Positions 7,452 to 15,749 of a stretch of 46,975 nucleotides of DNA are shown piece by piece (within the stretch, counting starts at the first letter, position 1; every line of letters starts with the position of its first letter). The translations under genes and the position numbers were made by a program. The DNA is from Sutterella sp. AM11-39. GTDB taxonomy: Bacteria; Pseudomonadota; Gammaproteobacteria; Burkholderiales; Burkholderiaceae_F. The notes below the pieces were generated by a model. The model was not told the origin of the DNA. It did no database searches and was given only the letters and a program-made list of their open reading frames with translations. Location of the stretch: contig NZ_QRLV01000013.1 in assembly GCF_003472385.1 (NCBI RefSeq), positions 673-47,647 of the forward strand, given 5' to 3'.

Positions 7452-8741
7452 CTATTGTTTGCCGCTGGCTTCTGTCAACAGCCACTTCCAAACAGGCACA
7501 ACCTCGATAGTCCGGCCATTGGATTCGATCGTGCGTTCCTCTTCCATTGTGACAATTAGGCATCGCGTAACTGACAGCTCTTTTGCGATTTTATTGAAGG
7601 CCTCAACCTCACGCTCCAGAGTCTTCGGATCCGTGCCGAGCTTAACGCATACCTGAATAGCTGTTTCCTCGTCAGGCAAATAGAAATCCACTTCAACTTC
7701 ACGACGGTAGAAAAAAACGCGGTCATTAAAACCATGCCGCCTAAGAAGGTGAAGCGCAACCAGATTCTCCAATTGGTCGGCCTTGGGATCAGACTTGAGC
7801 AAGCGGATGAAGCCATTGTCCACAAAGTAATACTTCCGGCTGCTTTCTCGTTCCTGCAACTTACCGACGATGTTGGAGATCGGCAGCACCAGGCACGCTT
7901 CGCAAGCGTATTGCAGATAACTGATGCACGTGTTCTTTGAAAGCTTCACGCCGGTTGACTGAATTACATTTGTCAACCTCGTGAACGAAACCGGTTGTCC
8001 AATGCTTTCAGCCACTTTCTTTAGAAGGATACGCAATGGCAATGCGTTCGTCACCTTGTTTCGGACAATGATGTCGCCCAGATATATTTTTTGGAATACG
8101 CTGTTTATATACTCAAGCTTGTTCGAAAATTGCACACACTCAGGCAAGCCGCCGTATTCAAAAAATTCAGCGAATTCACGCAAAATTCGGGCCTTGCCTG
8201 TCGTCGAAGACCAAACATCCTTGCGAACTGCGACGCCCTTTGCTTTCAAATACTCGGAAAAGTTCAATGGGAAAACGTTGACAGTCAAGAATCGGCCGCC
8301 CAGTGCTGCAGCAATCTGGATGCTCAGCATCTTTGCGTTGGAACCGGTAATGTAGATCTCGGCCTGGGCATCAGCCATACGGCGCGCGAACTTCTCCCAA
8401 CCATCAATCAGCTGTACCTCGTCAAGGAACAAAGCCGGCAAAGAGTCTTTGCCGGACAGCTCGGCCTGAACTTCAAGGAGTTTGTTGAAATCGGCTACAT
8501 CGAAGCCCATCAAGCGCTCGTCTTCAAAATTGACGTACAGAACCTTGTCCCAACTATGACCTGATGCCAACAAACTCTGGATTTTTGAAAACAGCAAATA
8601 GGACTTACCTGAACGTCTCACGCCAACCAAGACGCAACGAGGCAATTCGCCTATCTCGATGTCGCGAGGAAACACTTTCTTTTGAGCAACCAAGTTACGG
8701 TTGTCTGTCAGCACTTGACGGAGAATATCAGTCGAAATCAT
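7452..8741 (-). CDS. AAA_14/DUF4143-family ATP-binding protein
   Basis: This is a 429-residue P-loop ATPase with an N-terminal AAA_14 domain: Walker A GVRRSGKSYL near residue 40, and Walker B ALFLDEVQLI near 105. The C-terminal DUF4143 region includes a PD-(D/E)XK-like core (FYRREVEVDFYLPDEETAIQVCVK), in which the last ExK position reads QVCVK. Such proteins are common in gut anaerobes; their role is unknown, with toxin-like or mobile-element roles suggested. The ATG at 8741 is preceded by AGGAAG. Two identical-type palindromes upstream (8753-8768, 8786-8801) suggest autoregulation. The stop codon (7452-7454) sits in the loop of a 9-base inverted repeat (GCGGCAAAC 7431-7439, GTTTGCCGC 7457-7465). 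It stands alone. Confidence 0.85.
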   Translation of the reverse strand: MISTDILRQVLTDNRNLVAQKKVFPRDIEIGELPRCVLVGVRRSGKSYLLFSKIQSLLASGHSWDKVLYVNFEDERLMGFDVADFNKLLEVQAELSGKDSLPALFLDEVQLIDGWEKFARRMADAQAEIYITGSNAKMLSIQIAAALGGRFLTVNVFPLNFSEYLKAKGVAVRKDVWSSTTGKARILREFAEFFEYGGLPECVQFSNKLEYINSVFQKIYLGDIIVRNKVTNALPLRILLKKVAESIGQPVSFTRLTNVIQSTGVKLSKNTCISYLQYACEACLVLPISNIVGKLQERESSRKYYFVDNGFIRLLKSDPKADQLENLVALHLLRRHGFNDRVFFYRREVEVDFYLPDEETAIQVCVKLGTDPKTLEREVEAFNKIAKELSVTRCLIVTMEEERTIESNGRTIEVVPVWKWLLTEASGKQ

Positions 8742-8752
8742 CACCGCTTCCT

Positions 8753-8801
8753 GTTCAATGAGTTGAACAATTTTACATCGTTTTTGTTCAACCCATTGAA
8801 C
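8753..8801 (-). promoter_or_regulatory. Tandem palindromic operators and promoter of the DUF4143 ATPase gene
   Basis: GTTCAATGAGTTGAAC (8753-8768) and GTTCAACCCATTGAAC (8786-8801) share the same perfect 6-base arms around 4-base spacers. They sit 33 bp apart, about three helical turns. Between them on the minus strand is TAAAAT, a fair -10 box. Repression by a dimer bound on both sides is the likely use. Confidence 0.55.
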
Positions 8802-8918
8802 ACTGCCTTAATGATCAGTTTAAGTTTAGGAAGGACTGCGTTAAAGATTAACGCTGGCGTACAAGCGACAGATACGCCACAGATTGACTAGAAGAAACCA
8901 GCCATTCTGGTAACACCT

Positions 8919-9059
8919 TTAGTTCACGGGCATCGTGACCCACCCGCAGTAATACGGCACGTACAGAACAAGGAGCCAGAACAGATAGCAGCAGGCAACG
9001 ATGGCGCCGGCAATGGCGAAATACCGAATCCTCGGATGGTTGCGAAAGAAAGCTTTCAT
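8919..9059 (-). CDS. 46-residue single-span membrane peptide
   Basis: A short frame reads MKAFFRNHPRIRYFAIAG followed by a hydrophobic stretch rich in Ala, Val, Cys, Leu and Trp, and ends YYCGWVTMPVN. It has a basic N-terminus and one membrane segment (about residues 13-37), giving an inside-N, outside-C topology by the positive-inside rule. A strong GGGGG ribosome site lies six bases before ATG 9059. It follows the YjiG-like gene on the same strand with a gap of 224 bases and could be the last gene of that transporter operon or independent. Bacterial transporters and oxidases often have small membrane partners of this size. I do not recognise the family. Confidence 0.55.
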   Translation of the reverse strand: MKAFFRNHPRIRYFAIAGAIVACCYLFWLLVLYVPYYCGWVTMPVN

Positions 9060-9283
9060 AACATCCCCCTACCCAACAAAACTTCTCGCGGCTCTCTGAC
9101 CTCAGAAACGGGGGCCGTTTGCTTCGATGATAGTCCCGACGACTGATACCGTGTCACAAAATCGACAAATTGGCCTAATAAAAAATGAAGACGCTCTCCG
9201 AAACCGCGCATAACCGCGAATCTCAAAAGAGCGCCTTGGGCAGGCAGCCGTTCGACCAGCCGCCTTATCACCGCAGCAAATAC

Positions 9284-9757
9284 TCAGACGAAAAACCGCA
9301 TCAGGATCATACCGATGAAGGCCATCAACAGACTGTTGAGCATCAACAGCGGCCAGTACTTCTTGGGAACATCCGCCACGCCGAGGAGTCGACCCATGTA
9401 CTGAATTTGAGAGGCCATCAGAATCAACGCGGGTGCCAGAATCGTGACGTCGTGACCGTTGAGGACGCCGCTCGAAGCCAGGCTCGCCGCAACACCGACG
9501 CCTGCCCCGCACGACATCCAGGTGGCGAGCAGCACGGTGATGGCCTGACCGGGCAAATCGAAAATTCCCATGATTCCGCCGCATGTGCGTCCGAGAAAAT
9601 CCATCACGCCCCACAACTGCAGAATGTAGGTGAGCACAAAGGCCATCACCACGTTCGGAAGCAGGCTGTAAAGCCCGATGTTGAGTCCCTTCTTGAGGCC
9701 GACGATAAAGATGTCGAAGGGATTGTTCGAGGTGGTCTTGGCGGCTTCGTTACTCAT
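9284..9757 (-). CDS. yjiG: YjiG-family membrane protein (nucleoside-recognition/GATE type)
   Basis: This is a 157-residue integral membrane protein with four to five hydrophobic segments, matching the YjiG/SpmB-like half of the nucleoside-recognition (GATE) family. Conserved features include the Gly-rich FLGRTCGGIMGIFDLPGQA, the WMSCGAGVG turn and the C-terminal YMGRLLGVADVP. In enterobacteria yjiG and yjiH sit beside iadA (isoaspartyl dipeptidase), and the pair is thought to form a transporter or channel for a peptide-like or amino-acid compound; this is not established. The ATG at 9757 overlaps the end of the upstream yjiH-like gene by eight bases, so the two are translated together. Here the divergent neighbour is an M20 amidohydrolase, which keeps the transport-plus-hydrolysis theme. 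Confidence 0.85.
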   Translation of the reverse strand: MSNEAAKTTSNNPFDIFIVGLKKGLNIGLYSLLPNVVMAFVLTYILQLWGVMDFLGRTCGGIMGIFDLPGQAITVLLATWMSCGAGVGVAASLASSGVLNGHDVTILAPALILMASQIQYMGRLLGVADVPKKYWPLLMLNSLLMAFIGMILMRFFV

Positions 9758-10418
9758 TTTCGAAATCCTTCTTATAAACGGTGCTCAGAACAAAGCGGGT
9801 GAACATGCCGCCCACGAACTTCAGAACAAAGATGATGAGCATCGGAATCCACACCGGACACACGAAAAGGAAAAACAGCGCAGAGACAATGGCGTAGTAG
9901 TTGTTGACGCATCCGGCTCCTGCGTACTGCCATGCGGACATGGTCACCAGTCCTTTTTTGCTGAGTTGACCGCTGTCGTACATACCGCGGGTAAGAGCCG
10001 CACCGCCATCCGTGCTCTGCAGATCGGTGATCATGGCAAGCGCCGTAAAGCCGGGCAGTCCCAACAAGGGCTTTAAAAGCGGAGTCATGAGTACCTGAGC
10101 GGCACGCAGAGCTCCATAGTGCGCAAGCACTTCAATGAGCCCCATGGCAAGCATCACGCTGGGAATAAGCGACAGAGCAAACAAAAATGCAGCACGAGCC
10201 GACAAGCCGCCCGAACCGATGTAGTTGCTCTTGGAGTCACCGATCACACCGAACTTGCCGATCAGGGTCGTAAAGTCAAAAGCGCTCAACCACTTGCGCG
10301 CTTCAGGCATTTGATAGAAAACGCCGGAAAAGATGACGATGGCAAAGATCAAAGCGATATACGCTCCGATGCCGACTTTCTTTTCCTCTTTTAACTGAGG
10401 AGACGGTTTGTTATCCAT
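9750..10418 (-). CDS. yjiH: YjiH-family membrane protein (nucleoside-recognition/GATE type)
   Basis: This is a 222-residue membrane protein with an acidic/basic cytoplasmic N-terminus (MDNKPSPQLKEEKKVGIG) and about five hydrophobic segments. It contains the family signature GGLSARAAFLFALSLIPSVM and MITDLQSTDGGAALTRGMYDSGQLSKKG, typical of YjiH/SpmA-like nucleoside-recognition proteins. It is the first gene of the pair; the ATG at 10418 is followed at its end by an eight-base overlap with the yjiG-like gene. The upstream 208 bases hold the divergent promoters for this operon and the M20 amidohydrolase, so both are likely switched together. The substrate is unknown; the neighbour suggests an N-acyl amino acid or dipeptide. 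Confidence 0.85.
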   Translation of the reverse strand: MDNKPSPQLKEEKKVGIGAYIALIFAIVIFSGVFYQMPEARKWLSAFDFTTLIGKFGVIGDSKSNYIGSGGLSARAAFLFALSLIPSVMLAMGLIEVLAHYGALRAAQVLMTPLLKPLLGLPGFTALAMITDLQSTDGGAALTRGMYDSGQLSKKGLVTMSAWQYAGAGCVNNYYAIVSALFFLFVCPVWIPMLIIFVLKFVGGMFTRFVLSTVYKKDFENE

Positions 10419-10626
10419 GATTTTCCTTTGGGGTGGTTTGTTACCTTAACGAATCCTAGAACAGCGCCTTGAATGCGTATGGCAAAATCGACAAGCCTTT
10501 GAGCAAACCCGTATTTCGCTAGGTGCTATGCCCTACAGACAAAACAGTAAGCGGCGTTAGGCTTATCACCCGAAGACTATGGAAGGCGTGCCTGCACAAG
10601 GCAACACCATCAAAAAAGGATCGAAA

Positions 10627-11730
10627 ATGAGCAAATTGGACGTCGTCGAAATTTGGAAAGAACTGCACCGTATGCCCGAACCCGGCATGAACGAATTCAA
10701 AACCGGGGAGTTCCTGGCAGATGCACTCGAAAAATTGGGCTATGAGGTCACCCGAGGCGTGGGAAAAACCGGTGTCGTGGGTGTTGTCCGCGGCAAAGAA
10801 CCCGGGCCCGTTGTGATGCTGCGCGCCGACATGGATGCGCTTCCCTTCAAGAACGAAGACGGCAGCATTGAGTATGTGCATGCGTGCGGTCATGACTCCC
10901 ACAGCGCCATGGTTCTGACGGCGGCCGCCGAACTCGTGGACAAAGTCAAAAAAGGCACGCTCAAGATCCTGTTTCAGCCGGCCGAAGAAACGCTCGAAGG
11001 AGCGCTCGCAGTGATGAAGGACGGCGTCATAGACGACGTGGACATTGCGCTGGGCCTTCATGTGCGGCCCGTTCAGGACATTCCGGCCGGCACGTGCTGC
11101 GCAGCGGTGCGGCATTCGGCAAGCACATTCCTCTGCGTGGAGATCGAAGGCAAGTCGGCTCACGCTGCACGTCCCCATCTGGGCGTCAACTGCGCTGAAG
11201 CCGCAGCGCTGATCACCAATGCGATCTGTGCGATCAAGATGAATCCTGCCCTGACTTGGTCGTGCAAAGTCACCTCGATTTCGGCTGTGTCGTCGGCCTC
11301 AAACATCATTCCCGATCGCGGCGAACTTGTCCTGGACGTGCGGGCTCAGACCAACGAACTGATGGACGAACTTCTCGAGAAAGTGCGGCGAGCGATCGAA
11401 GGCGCAGCGTCAAGCATCGGAGCCAAAGCGATAATCAAGTTCCCGGGCGGCGTCATTCCGGCAGCCATTTACGACGAAGATCTCGTCGCCGAGGTGGCGC
11501 AAACCATCAAGGAAGAGCTCGGAGCGGACAAATTGGCTCCCGACTGCGGTGGCGGCGGAGAAGACTTCCACTACTTCAAGCAGGCCAAGCCTAATATGAA
11601 AGCGGCGTACTTCGGGCTCGGAGCCGGCTGCACGCCGGGACTGCACGCCCGCAACATGACGTTTGACACCGCGCAACTTTCCAAAGGCGTCAAAGTGCTC
11701 GTCGCGATGGCGCTCAAGAAACTGGGTTGA
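10627..11730 (+). CDS. M20D-family amidohydrolase (hippurate/N-acyl-amino-acid hydrolase-like)
   Basis: This is a 367-residue cytoplasmic metallopeptidase of the M20D (HipO/AbgA-like) group, which hydrolyses N-acyl or N-aminoacyl amide bonds with two metal ions. Visible are LRADMDALP, HACGHDSH, the QPAEET motif with the general-base Glu pair, the dimerisation-domain GKSAHAARPHLGVNC, and the C-terminal CGGGGEDFHYF with the last metal ligand near LHARNMTF. The start is ATG 10627 with AAGGA upstream; an in-frame ATG at 10579 lacks a good site. It is divergent from the yjiH-yjiG pair with a 208-base promoter region between. Together they suggest uptake and cleavage of an acylated amino acid or dipeptide. 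A strong hairpin (11743-11773) follows. Confidence 0.9.
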   Translation: MSKLDVVEIWKELHRMPEPGMNEFKTGEFLADALEKLGYEVTRGVGKTGVVGVVRGKEPGPVVMLRADMDALPFKNEDGSIEYVHACGHDSHSAMVLTAAAELVDKVKKGTLKILFQPAEETLEGALAVMKDGVIDDVDIALGLHVRPVQDIPAGTCCAAVRHSASTFLCVEIEGKSAHAARPHLGVNCAEAAALITNAICAIKMNPALTWSCKVTSISAVSSASNIIPDRGELVLDVRAQTNELMDELLEKVRRAIEGAASSIGAKAIIKFPGGVIPAAIYDEDLVAEVAQTIKEELGADKLAPDCGGGGEDFHYFKQAKPNMKAAYFGLGAGCTPGLHARNMTFDTAQLSKGVKVLVAMALKKLG

Positions 11731-11742
11731 CATGCCAATGGC

Positions 11743-11773
11743 TCGCCGGGTGTCTGACAAGATTACCCGGCGA
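11743..11773 (+). terminator. Hairpin after the M20 amidohydrolase gene
   Basis: TCGCCGGGT (11743-11751) and ACCCGGCGA (11765-11773) are perfect 9-base arms, 13 bases after the stop codon. There is no T run behind it, so it may end transcription weakly or mainly protect the 3' end. Confidence 0.45.
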
Positions 11774-11952
11774 TTCAGGCCGTGCTCTTCTAGTTTCGCT
11801 GCTGCAACCTGAAAAAGAAATGTCTTTCGCTTTTACGGCGGCGAAATTTTTGGCCCTGCTCCGACATTACTCGAGTAGGCCTTATCTCACACCTGCGCAA
11901 AAAACCGTGCGATCATTGTTGAGTGCAAAACCGGAAAAAACATTCGAAATCA

Positions 11953-12160
11953 ATGAAGCAACCGAAATCGCCTCGTACAAACTACTGCATCGGCGAGTTT
12001 GCCGAATACATGGGTGTTACACCAACTTTTTGAAGCACTACGAAGAGTGCGGCCTACTCGACGTACACCATCGGGAGAACGGCTACCGCTATTTCAACTT
12101 CGATCAGTGTTCCCGCATTCTCGAATACATGCGTCTGCGCAACTACGACCGGATTAAGAC
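11953..12160 (+). pseudogene. MerR-family regulator, 5' part, frameshifted in a T run
   Basis: ATG 11953 starts a MerR-type DNA-binding domain: MKQPKSPRTNYCIGEFAEYM, then GVTPTF, at which point the frame hits TGA. Moving by one base after the run of five T at 12027-12031 restores FLKHYEECGLLDVHHRENGY, then YFNFDQCSRILEYMRLRNY, the winged-helix part. One missing T explains the break. MerR proteins bind promoter DNA as dimers and sense a ligand through a C-terminal domain; that domain is absent, because from about 12150 the frame continues into an IS110-type transposase. The gene is therefore doubly dead: frameshifted and fused to an insertion-sequence remnant. Confidence 0.7.
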
Positions 12161-12587
12161 GCTTCAGCGCAAAATCAGCAGGCTTGCCAATCAAACCAGA
12201 AATGCAAAGCACTTTCTGACAGTTCCGGGCGTTGGCGACACAATCATGGCATATATGTGTGTGCTCCTTGCCGATCCAACGCAATTTTCTTCGGGCCGGC
12301 AGTTTGCAGCTTATCTTGGCTTGGTGCCAATGCATACGGGCAGTGGCGGCAAGACTGTCACCACAAAGATTCCCGGCCGATGCGATAAAGCTCTGCGAGC
12401 TTTATTGGTACAGGGAGCTCATGCGGTGGCCAGGTCGACATGCCGGACAGACTGGGTGAGGACCATTTTGGCAAAGAAACCCAAGAAGGTGGCAATGGTT
12501 GCCATCGCCAACCGCATGGCACGCCAGTGCTAGGCGGTGGCAAGCAAGGGACAGGACTGGAGAAGGATGCCCGTTACGGCAGCATAG
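12150..12587 (+). pseudogene. IS110/IS1111-family transposase, C-terminal remnant with an in-frame stop
   Basis: From about 12150 the frame encodes the C-terminal Transposase_20 region of IS110-type DEDD recombinases: a coiled linker (IKTLQRKISRLANQ), the helix-hairpin motif FLTVPGVGDTIM, then FSSGRQFAAYLGLVP, SGGKTVTTKIPGRCDKALRALLVQGAHA and AMVAIANRMARQC. The frame stops at TAG 12531-12533. The codon is TGG in the family context (WAV), and reading through gives 18 more sensible codons to TAG 12585-12587, so one base change made the early stop. The DEDD catalytic N-terminal half is missing. The fragment is joined directly to the merR fragment, so a deletion has removed the front of the element. 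The same frame stays open back to ATG 11821, which makes a spurious chimeric protein. Confidence 0.75.
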
Positions 12588-13174
12588 GAGAAAGAGGAAA
12601 TGCTCGCCGTGATTGATCCAAGCTCAATGATGTAAAAACCGGTTACGCCGGCCTCTGCTAAACCTGTGCGGCCTTTTGACGTATTTTTGCGTCGCTATAA
12701 AAAAGAGGTACAGAGGTCCGGATCTCCATCATGGCCACGTCAGAAGCACCGCATTTGCCAATGCGGTCATGACGATAAACAGGTCGAATAAGAACGTTCA
12801 ACGCTTTCTTCTGTTGATAACGTAACGAACACTGAGACGCTTGATGACGTCGGGCAGCAAGAACAGACAACAGGTTCGGCTCGGTTAGTGAAAGTTTCTG
12901 CCAATACACACAAGTACTGGCAAGGGCTTTTGCAGCTCGGAAAAAGAAGTCAGGCAGGTTTCGGCAACTTGACAGCCAACCAAACCAAGAGGTGAGGCTA
13001 CACGCCGCAGCGCCTTATTCCACGGACGTTTTCACGCACGATGGATTGCCATTGGGCGGCCTTAATCGCACTATCGTTGGATGCTTTGTCGTCGGATAAG
13101 AAAATGGAGTTTGACTTGAGTCAAGAAGGCGCGTTCCCTGCTATTGACTCCTGAGGACATAAGAGAAAAGCCGC
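12588..13174. other. Decayed intergenic stretch beyond the IS110 remnant
   Basis: No convincing gene is found. A minus-strand frame at 12658-12909 (83 codons) has no recognised motif and no ribosome site. The stretch probably contains the eroded rest of the IS110 element and older debris. A short inverted repeat TTGACT/AGTCAA lies near 13111-13124. Confidence 0.4.
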
Positions 13175-13837
13175 CTACACCAGTCCTTTTTCTTTAAGCA
13201 ACATCATTCGCGCAATCAACTGCGCCGTACTGCCGACGCCGAGCTTCTCACAAGCTGACGCGCGATGAAACTTTACGGTACGTTCCGCGATAGACAATTT
13301 GGCAGCAATCGCTTTGTTGGATAGGCCTTGCACGACGAGCTGCGCCACCTCACGCTCTCTTTCGGTCAGCGAACGAGCGTCGCTTTCCAGAGCATTGTTC
13401 TGAAGTTCAGACAGCCTCCGCTTGCAATCCTCTCGACACCAATGCAAAACGGCTTCTTTCAATCGATCCGGAACCACCGGCTTGAGCATGAAGTCAACTG
13501 CACCGTCCTTCATCGTCTGCACAGCCATATCCACGTCACCGTGTCCTGTCACAAAGATGACCGGCAAGGTCACGCCAAGTCTTCTCATTTCTGCTTGAAG
13601 CTCCAATCCGCTCATCTGCGGCATGCGAACGTCCAGAACAAGGCAACCTGCCGCATCGTTCTGATCGTCAAGAAAGGCTCGAGCCTGTTGATAACACTTA
13701 ACTTGCCACCCGACCGCACCCAGCATGAAACGGTAAGAGTTAAGCATCGTCTCGTCATCATCAACAATGCGAACCAGACAAGCCGCCTTCACCCGGGCTT
13801 CCGGCAAATCGTCAATTTTGGTGTGTCTATCCGTCAT
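13175..13837 (-). CDS. TtrR/FixJ-family response regulator
   Basis: This is a 220-residue two-component response regulator. The receiver domain (about residues 20-135) has the acidic pocket VRIVDDDE, the phospho-acceptor Asp69 in LVLDVRMPQMSG, the FVTGHGD switch residue and Lys in MLKPV. The C-terminal LuxR-type helix-turn-helix is LTEREREVAQLVVQG, then NKAIAAKLSIAERTVKFHR. This architecture is FixJ/TtrR, not NarL. Four bases separate it from the kinase gene upstream, so it is co-expressed with the kinase and the molybdoenzyme genes. By analogy with Salmonella TtrSR it would activate the oxidoreductase operon when the kinase's sensor domain binds an oxidised sulfur compound such as tetrathionate; the ligand here is not known. 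It may also bind the palindromes upstream of the catalytic subunit gene. Confidence 0.85.
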   Translation of the reverse strand: MTDRHTKIDDLPEARVKAACLVRIVDDDETMLNSYRFMLGAVGWQVKCYQQARAFLDDQNDAAGCLVLDVRMPQMSGLELQAEMRRLGVTLPVIFVTGHGDVDMAVQTMKDGAVDFMLKPVVPDRLKEAVLHWCREDCKRRLSELQNNALESDARSLTEREREVAQLVVQGLSNKAIAAKLSIAERTVKFHRASACEKLGVGSTAQLIARMMLLKEKGLV

Positions 13838-13841
13838 TTTT

Positions 13842-15716
13842 TTATGCTTTCGGCAAAACCATCACGGCCTTCAAACCAAAAGGTTGATTGCGCTCGATTC
13901 TCAGTCTGCCTCCGCAACCTTCCATAATGCGGGCCGATATGGCAAGGCCGACGCCCAAACCGGTGGACTTGCTGCTCGTTTTCGGTGAAAACAGATCCTG
14001 AAACATAGAAACGTCAACCGTGGGCCCATTGTCGGAGACGGCCAGCTCCCACATCGAGCCGTTACTTTCGAGTTTGACGTCAACTTTCGGATCTGTCGTG
14101 TGGCGGGTCGCTTCAGAAGCGTTCTTGAAAAGATTCAAAATGACAAGAGAAAGCTCCACCGCATCGACCTGTACATAGGCATTGGGCGGAACATTCACGT
14201 TGATTGTCGGGGGCGACTTAGCCAACAGACGAAAATCTCTGACGGCGTCACTGACAACTTTGAGCAATGGCCGTTTTTCAATTTGTTTGCCTGCCCCGCT
14301 CTTGGCGTACCCGCGAACTCGTTCGATGATAGCGCTCGCCCGCTGTGTCTGTCCGATGATCTCATTAGCGGCAATGCCGATCAACTCCATCGTATCGGAC
14401 TTTTGTCCAACCTCTCCGGCAGAGCTCGGTTTGCCGTGTTCGGTCTCGCCCTTGGTAATCGTCCGAATTCCGTCTGCGAAATTAGCGATCGCTCCAAGCG
14501 GCTGTTTGAGTTCATGCGCCACCATGTTGGAAAGCATGCCGACCAAACTGGCCTTTTCAAGAGCCTGAAGTCGCGATTGAGTCTGCAACACTTCGTTTTG
14601 CGCGGCTTCCCGTTGCTGCATGGCCGCTCGCAGACTTGCAGTCTTTCGCCGTACTTCCAAAGTCACAAAAACCGCATGCCATATGCCTAAAAAAAGCAGT
14701 CCGAGCGCCACGAGGACCACCCATCGGTATTCCTGCCAAAAGCGCTTGAACGTCCACTCGCGCAAGTAGCTGTAGTGACCGATTTTCAGATCCTTGAAAA
14801 GACGGTCAATCCTTGTGAAGTCGCTTGCGATGCTCCAATACATCGCTGAGTCCTCCGGCATTGAAAACAAAGCTGCCGAAGCCTTTCGGCTCAATTCCGG
14901 CAAAGCTTCGGTCGTTGCAGCAAACACCCAATCAGGGTACAGCGCGGTAGAAGTCAGACAACGCAAACGAGGTTCCGTCTTTGCCCCGATAACACGAAAG
15001 TCGTCCGGGCCAACAAGTCCTTTGTGCACCATTTCCTCGAGCAGACAGGCGCGCACCATACCAATATCGGCTCTTCCCTGCTTCATCACGTCAAAGACGC
15101 TCTGCATGGGATATCCGGTAAAAGTAGTCGAGCCAAAGAATGTTTCAGGTTCATATCCCCGAGCATTCAGTTCTCCGAGATGAACTCGGTATCCGCCGAA
15201 TGCATTGGGCGCAACGGCCACCGCCGTTTTTCCCTTCATATCTTCGAACGTGCGAATCGTCGTATTTTCACTGCGGACAAAAAAGATGCCGCCCATACTG
15301 AAATTGGGATCATCGGCTTCGCGAATTTTCCGCGTAGCCAGATGACGGGCGAGCCCCTGAGTCTGCATTTGCGAGAAAGTGCCCGCATTGGAGATGAAAA
15401 AATCAAGCTGTTTGCGACGAACGGCCTCCGGCAGCGTGTCAAGATCGTAATACGAAAGTTCAATATTCCGCCCCCAGGCTCTTTTCAAAGCCTGAACCGT
15501 CTCGGAGAAAACTTCTGTGCTAGACAATTCACCGATTGTGCTCAGAATACCCAGTCTCACCGGGCCTTCTGTGGCCAACCGACGGTCGAGACTCGACACA
15601 CCGGACGATGCAGCCGACGGATTTTGCACCGCCAGCATCGTCATCAGCACAACATTACAAATCCATCTGGGCATAATCGCAACCACCGAAAAACAACCTG
15701 CCGTCACAGACATCAT
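13842..15716 (-). CDS. TtrS-like sensor histidine kinase with periplasmic binding domain
   Basis: This is a 624-residue membrane sensor. After an N-terminal signal/anchor (about residues 15-35) comes a PhnD/TtrS-type periplasmic binding domain (about 50-310, with VRLGILSTIGE and KGKTAVAVAPNAFGGYRVHL), a second membrane segment near 328-350 (WVVLVALGLLFLGIWHAVFV), a coiled coil, the HisKA dimerisation helix with His in MVAHELKQPLGAI, and the HATPase_c boxes NLFKNASEA, SDNGP and GLGVGLAI. TtrS proteins sense tetrathionate in the periplasm and phosphorylate TtrR. The ATG at 15716 is taken; ATG 15674 (MPRWICNV) would give a cleaner signal sequence and cannot be excluded. It lies 33 bases after the torD-like gene and 4 before the regulator. 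Confidence 0.85.
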   Translation of the reverse strand: MMSVTAGCFSVVAIMPRWICNVVLMTMLAVQNPSAASSGVSSLDRRLATEGPVRLGILSTIGELSSTEVFSETVQALKRAWGRNIELSYYDLDTLPEAVRRKQLDFFISNAGTFSQMQTQGLARHLATRKIREADDPNFSMGGIFFVRSENTTIRTFEDMKGKTAVAVAPNAFGGYRVHLGELNARGYEPETFFGSTTFTGYPMQSVFDVMKQGRADIGMVRACLLEEMVHKGLVGPDDFRVIGAKTEPRLRCLTSTALYPDWVFAATTEALPELSRKASAALFSMPEDSAMYWSIASDFTRIDRLFKDLKIGHYSYLREWTFKRFWQEYRWVVLVALGLLFLGIWHAVFVTLEVRRKTASLRAAMQQREAAQNEVLQTQSRLQALEKASLVGMLSNMVAHELKQPLGAIANFADGIRTITKGETEHGKPSSAGEVGQKSDTMELIGIAANEIIGQTQRASAIIERVRGYAKSGAGKQIEKRPLLKVVSDAVRDFRLLAKSPPTINVNVPPNAYVQVDAVELSLVILNLFKNASEATRHTTDPKVDVKLESNGSMWELAVSDNGPTVDVSMFQDLFSPKTSSKSTGLGVGLAISARIMEGCGGRLRIERNQPFGLKAVMVLPKA

Positions 15717-15749
15717 AACGGCAGGTCGTCAGTTGGAGATTCCGGTGCT

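Noticed and set aside
7431..7465. GCGGCAAAC/GTTTGCCGC as the intrinsic terminator of the DUF4143 ATPase gene
   Set aside because: There is no T run on the minus strand after it, and the stop codon lies in its loop. It is mentioned with the gene only.
12658..12909. Minus-strand 83-codon frame as a transposase remnant
   Set aside because: The sequence has no recognisable transposase motif; it was left as decayed intergenic DNA.
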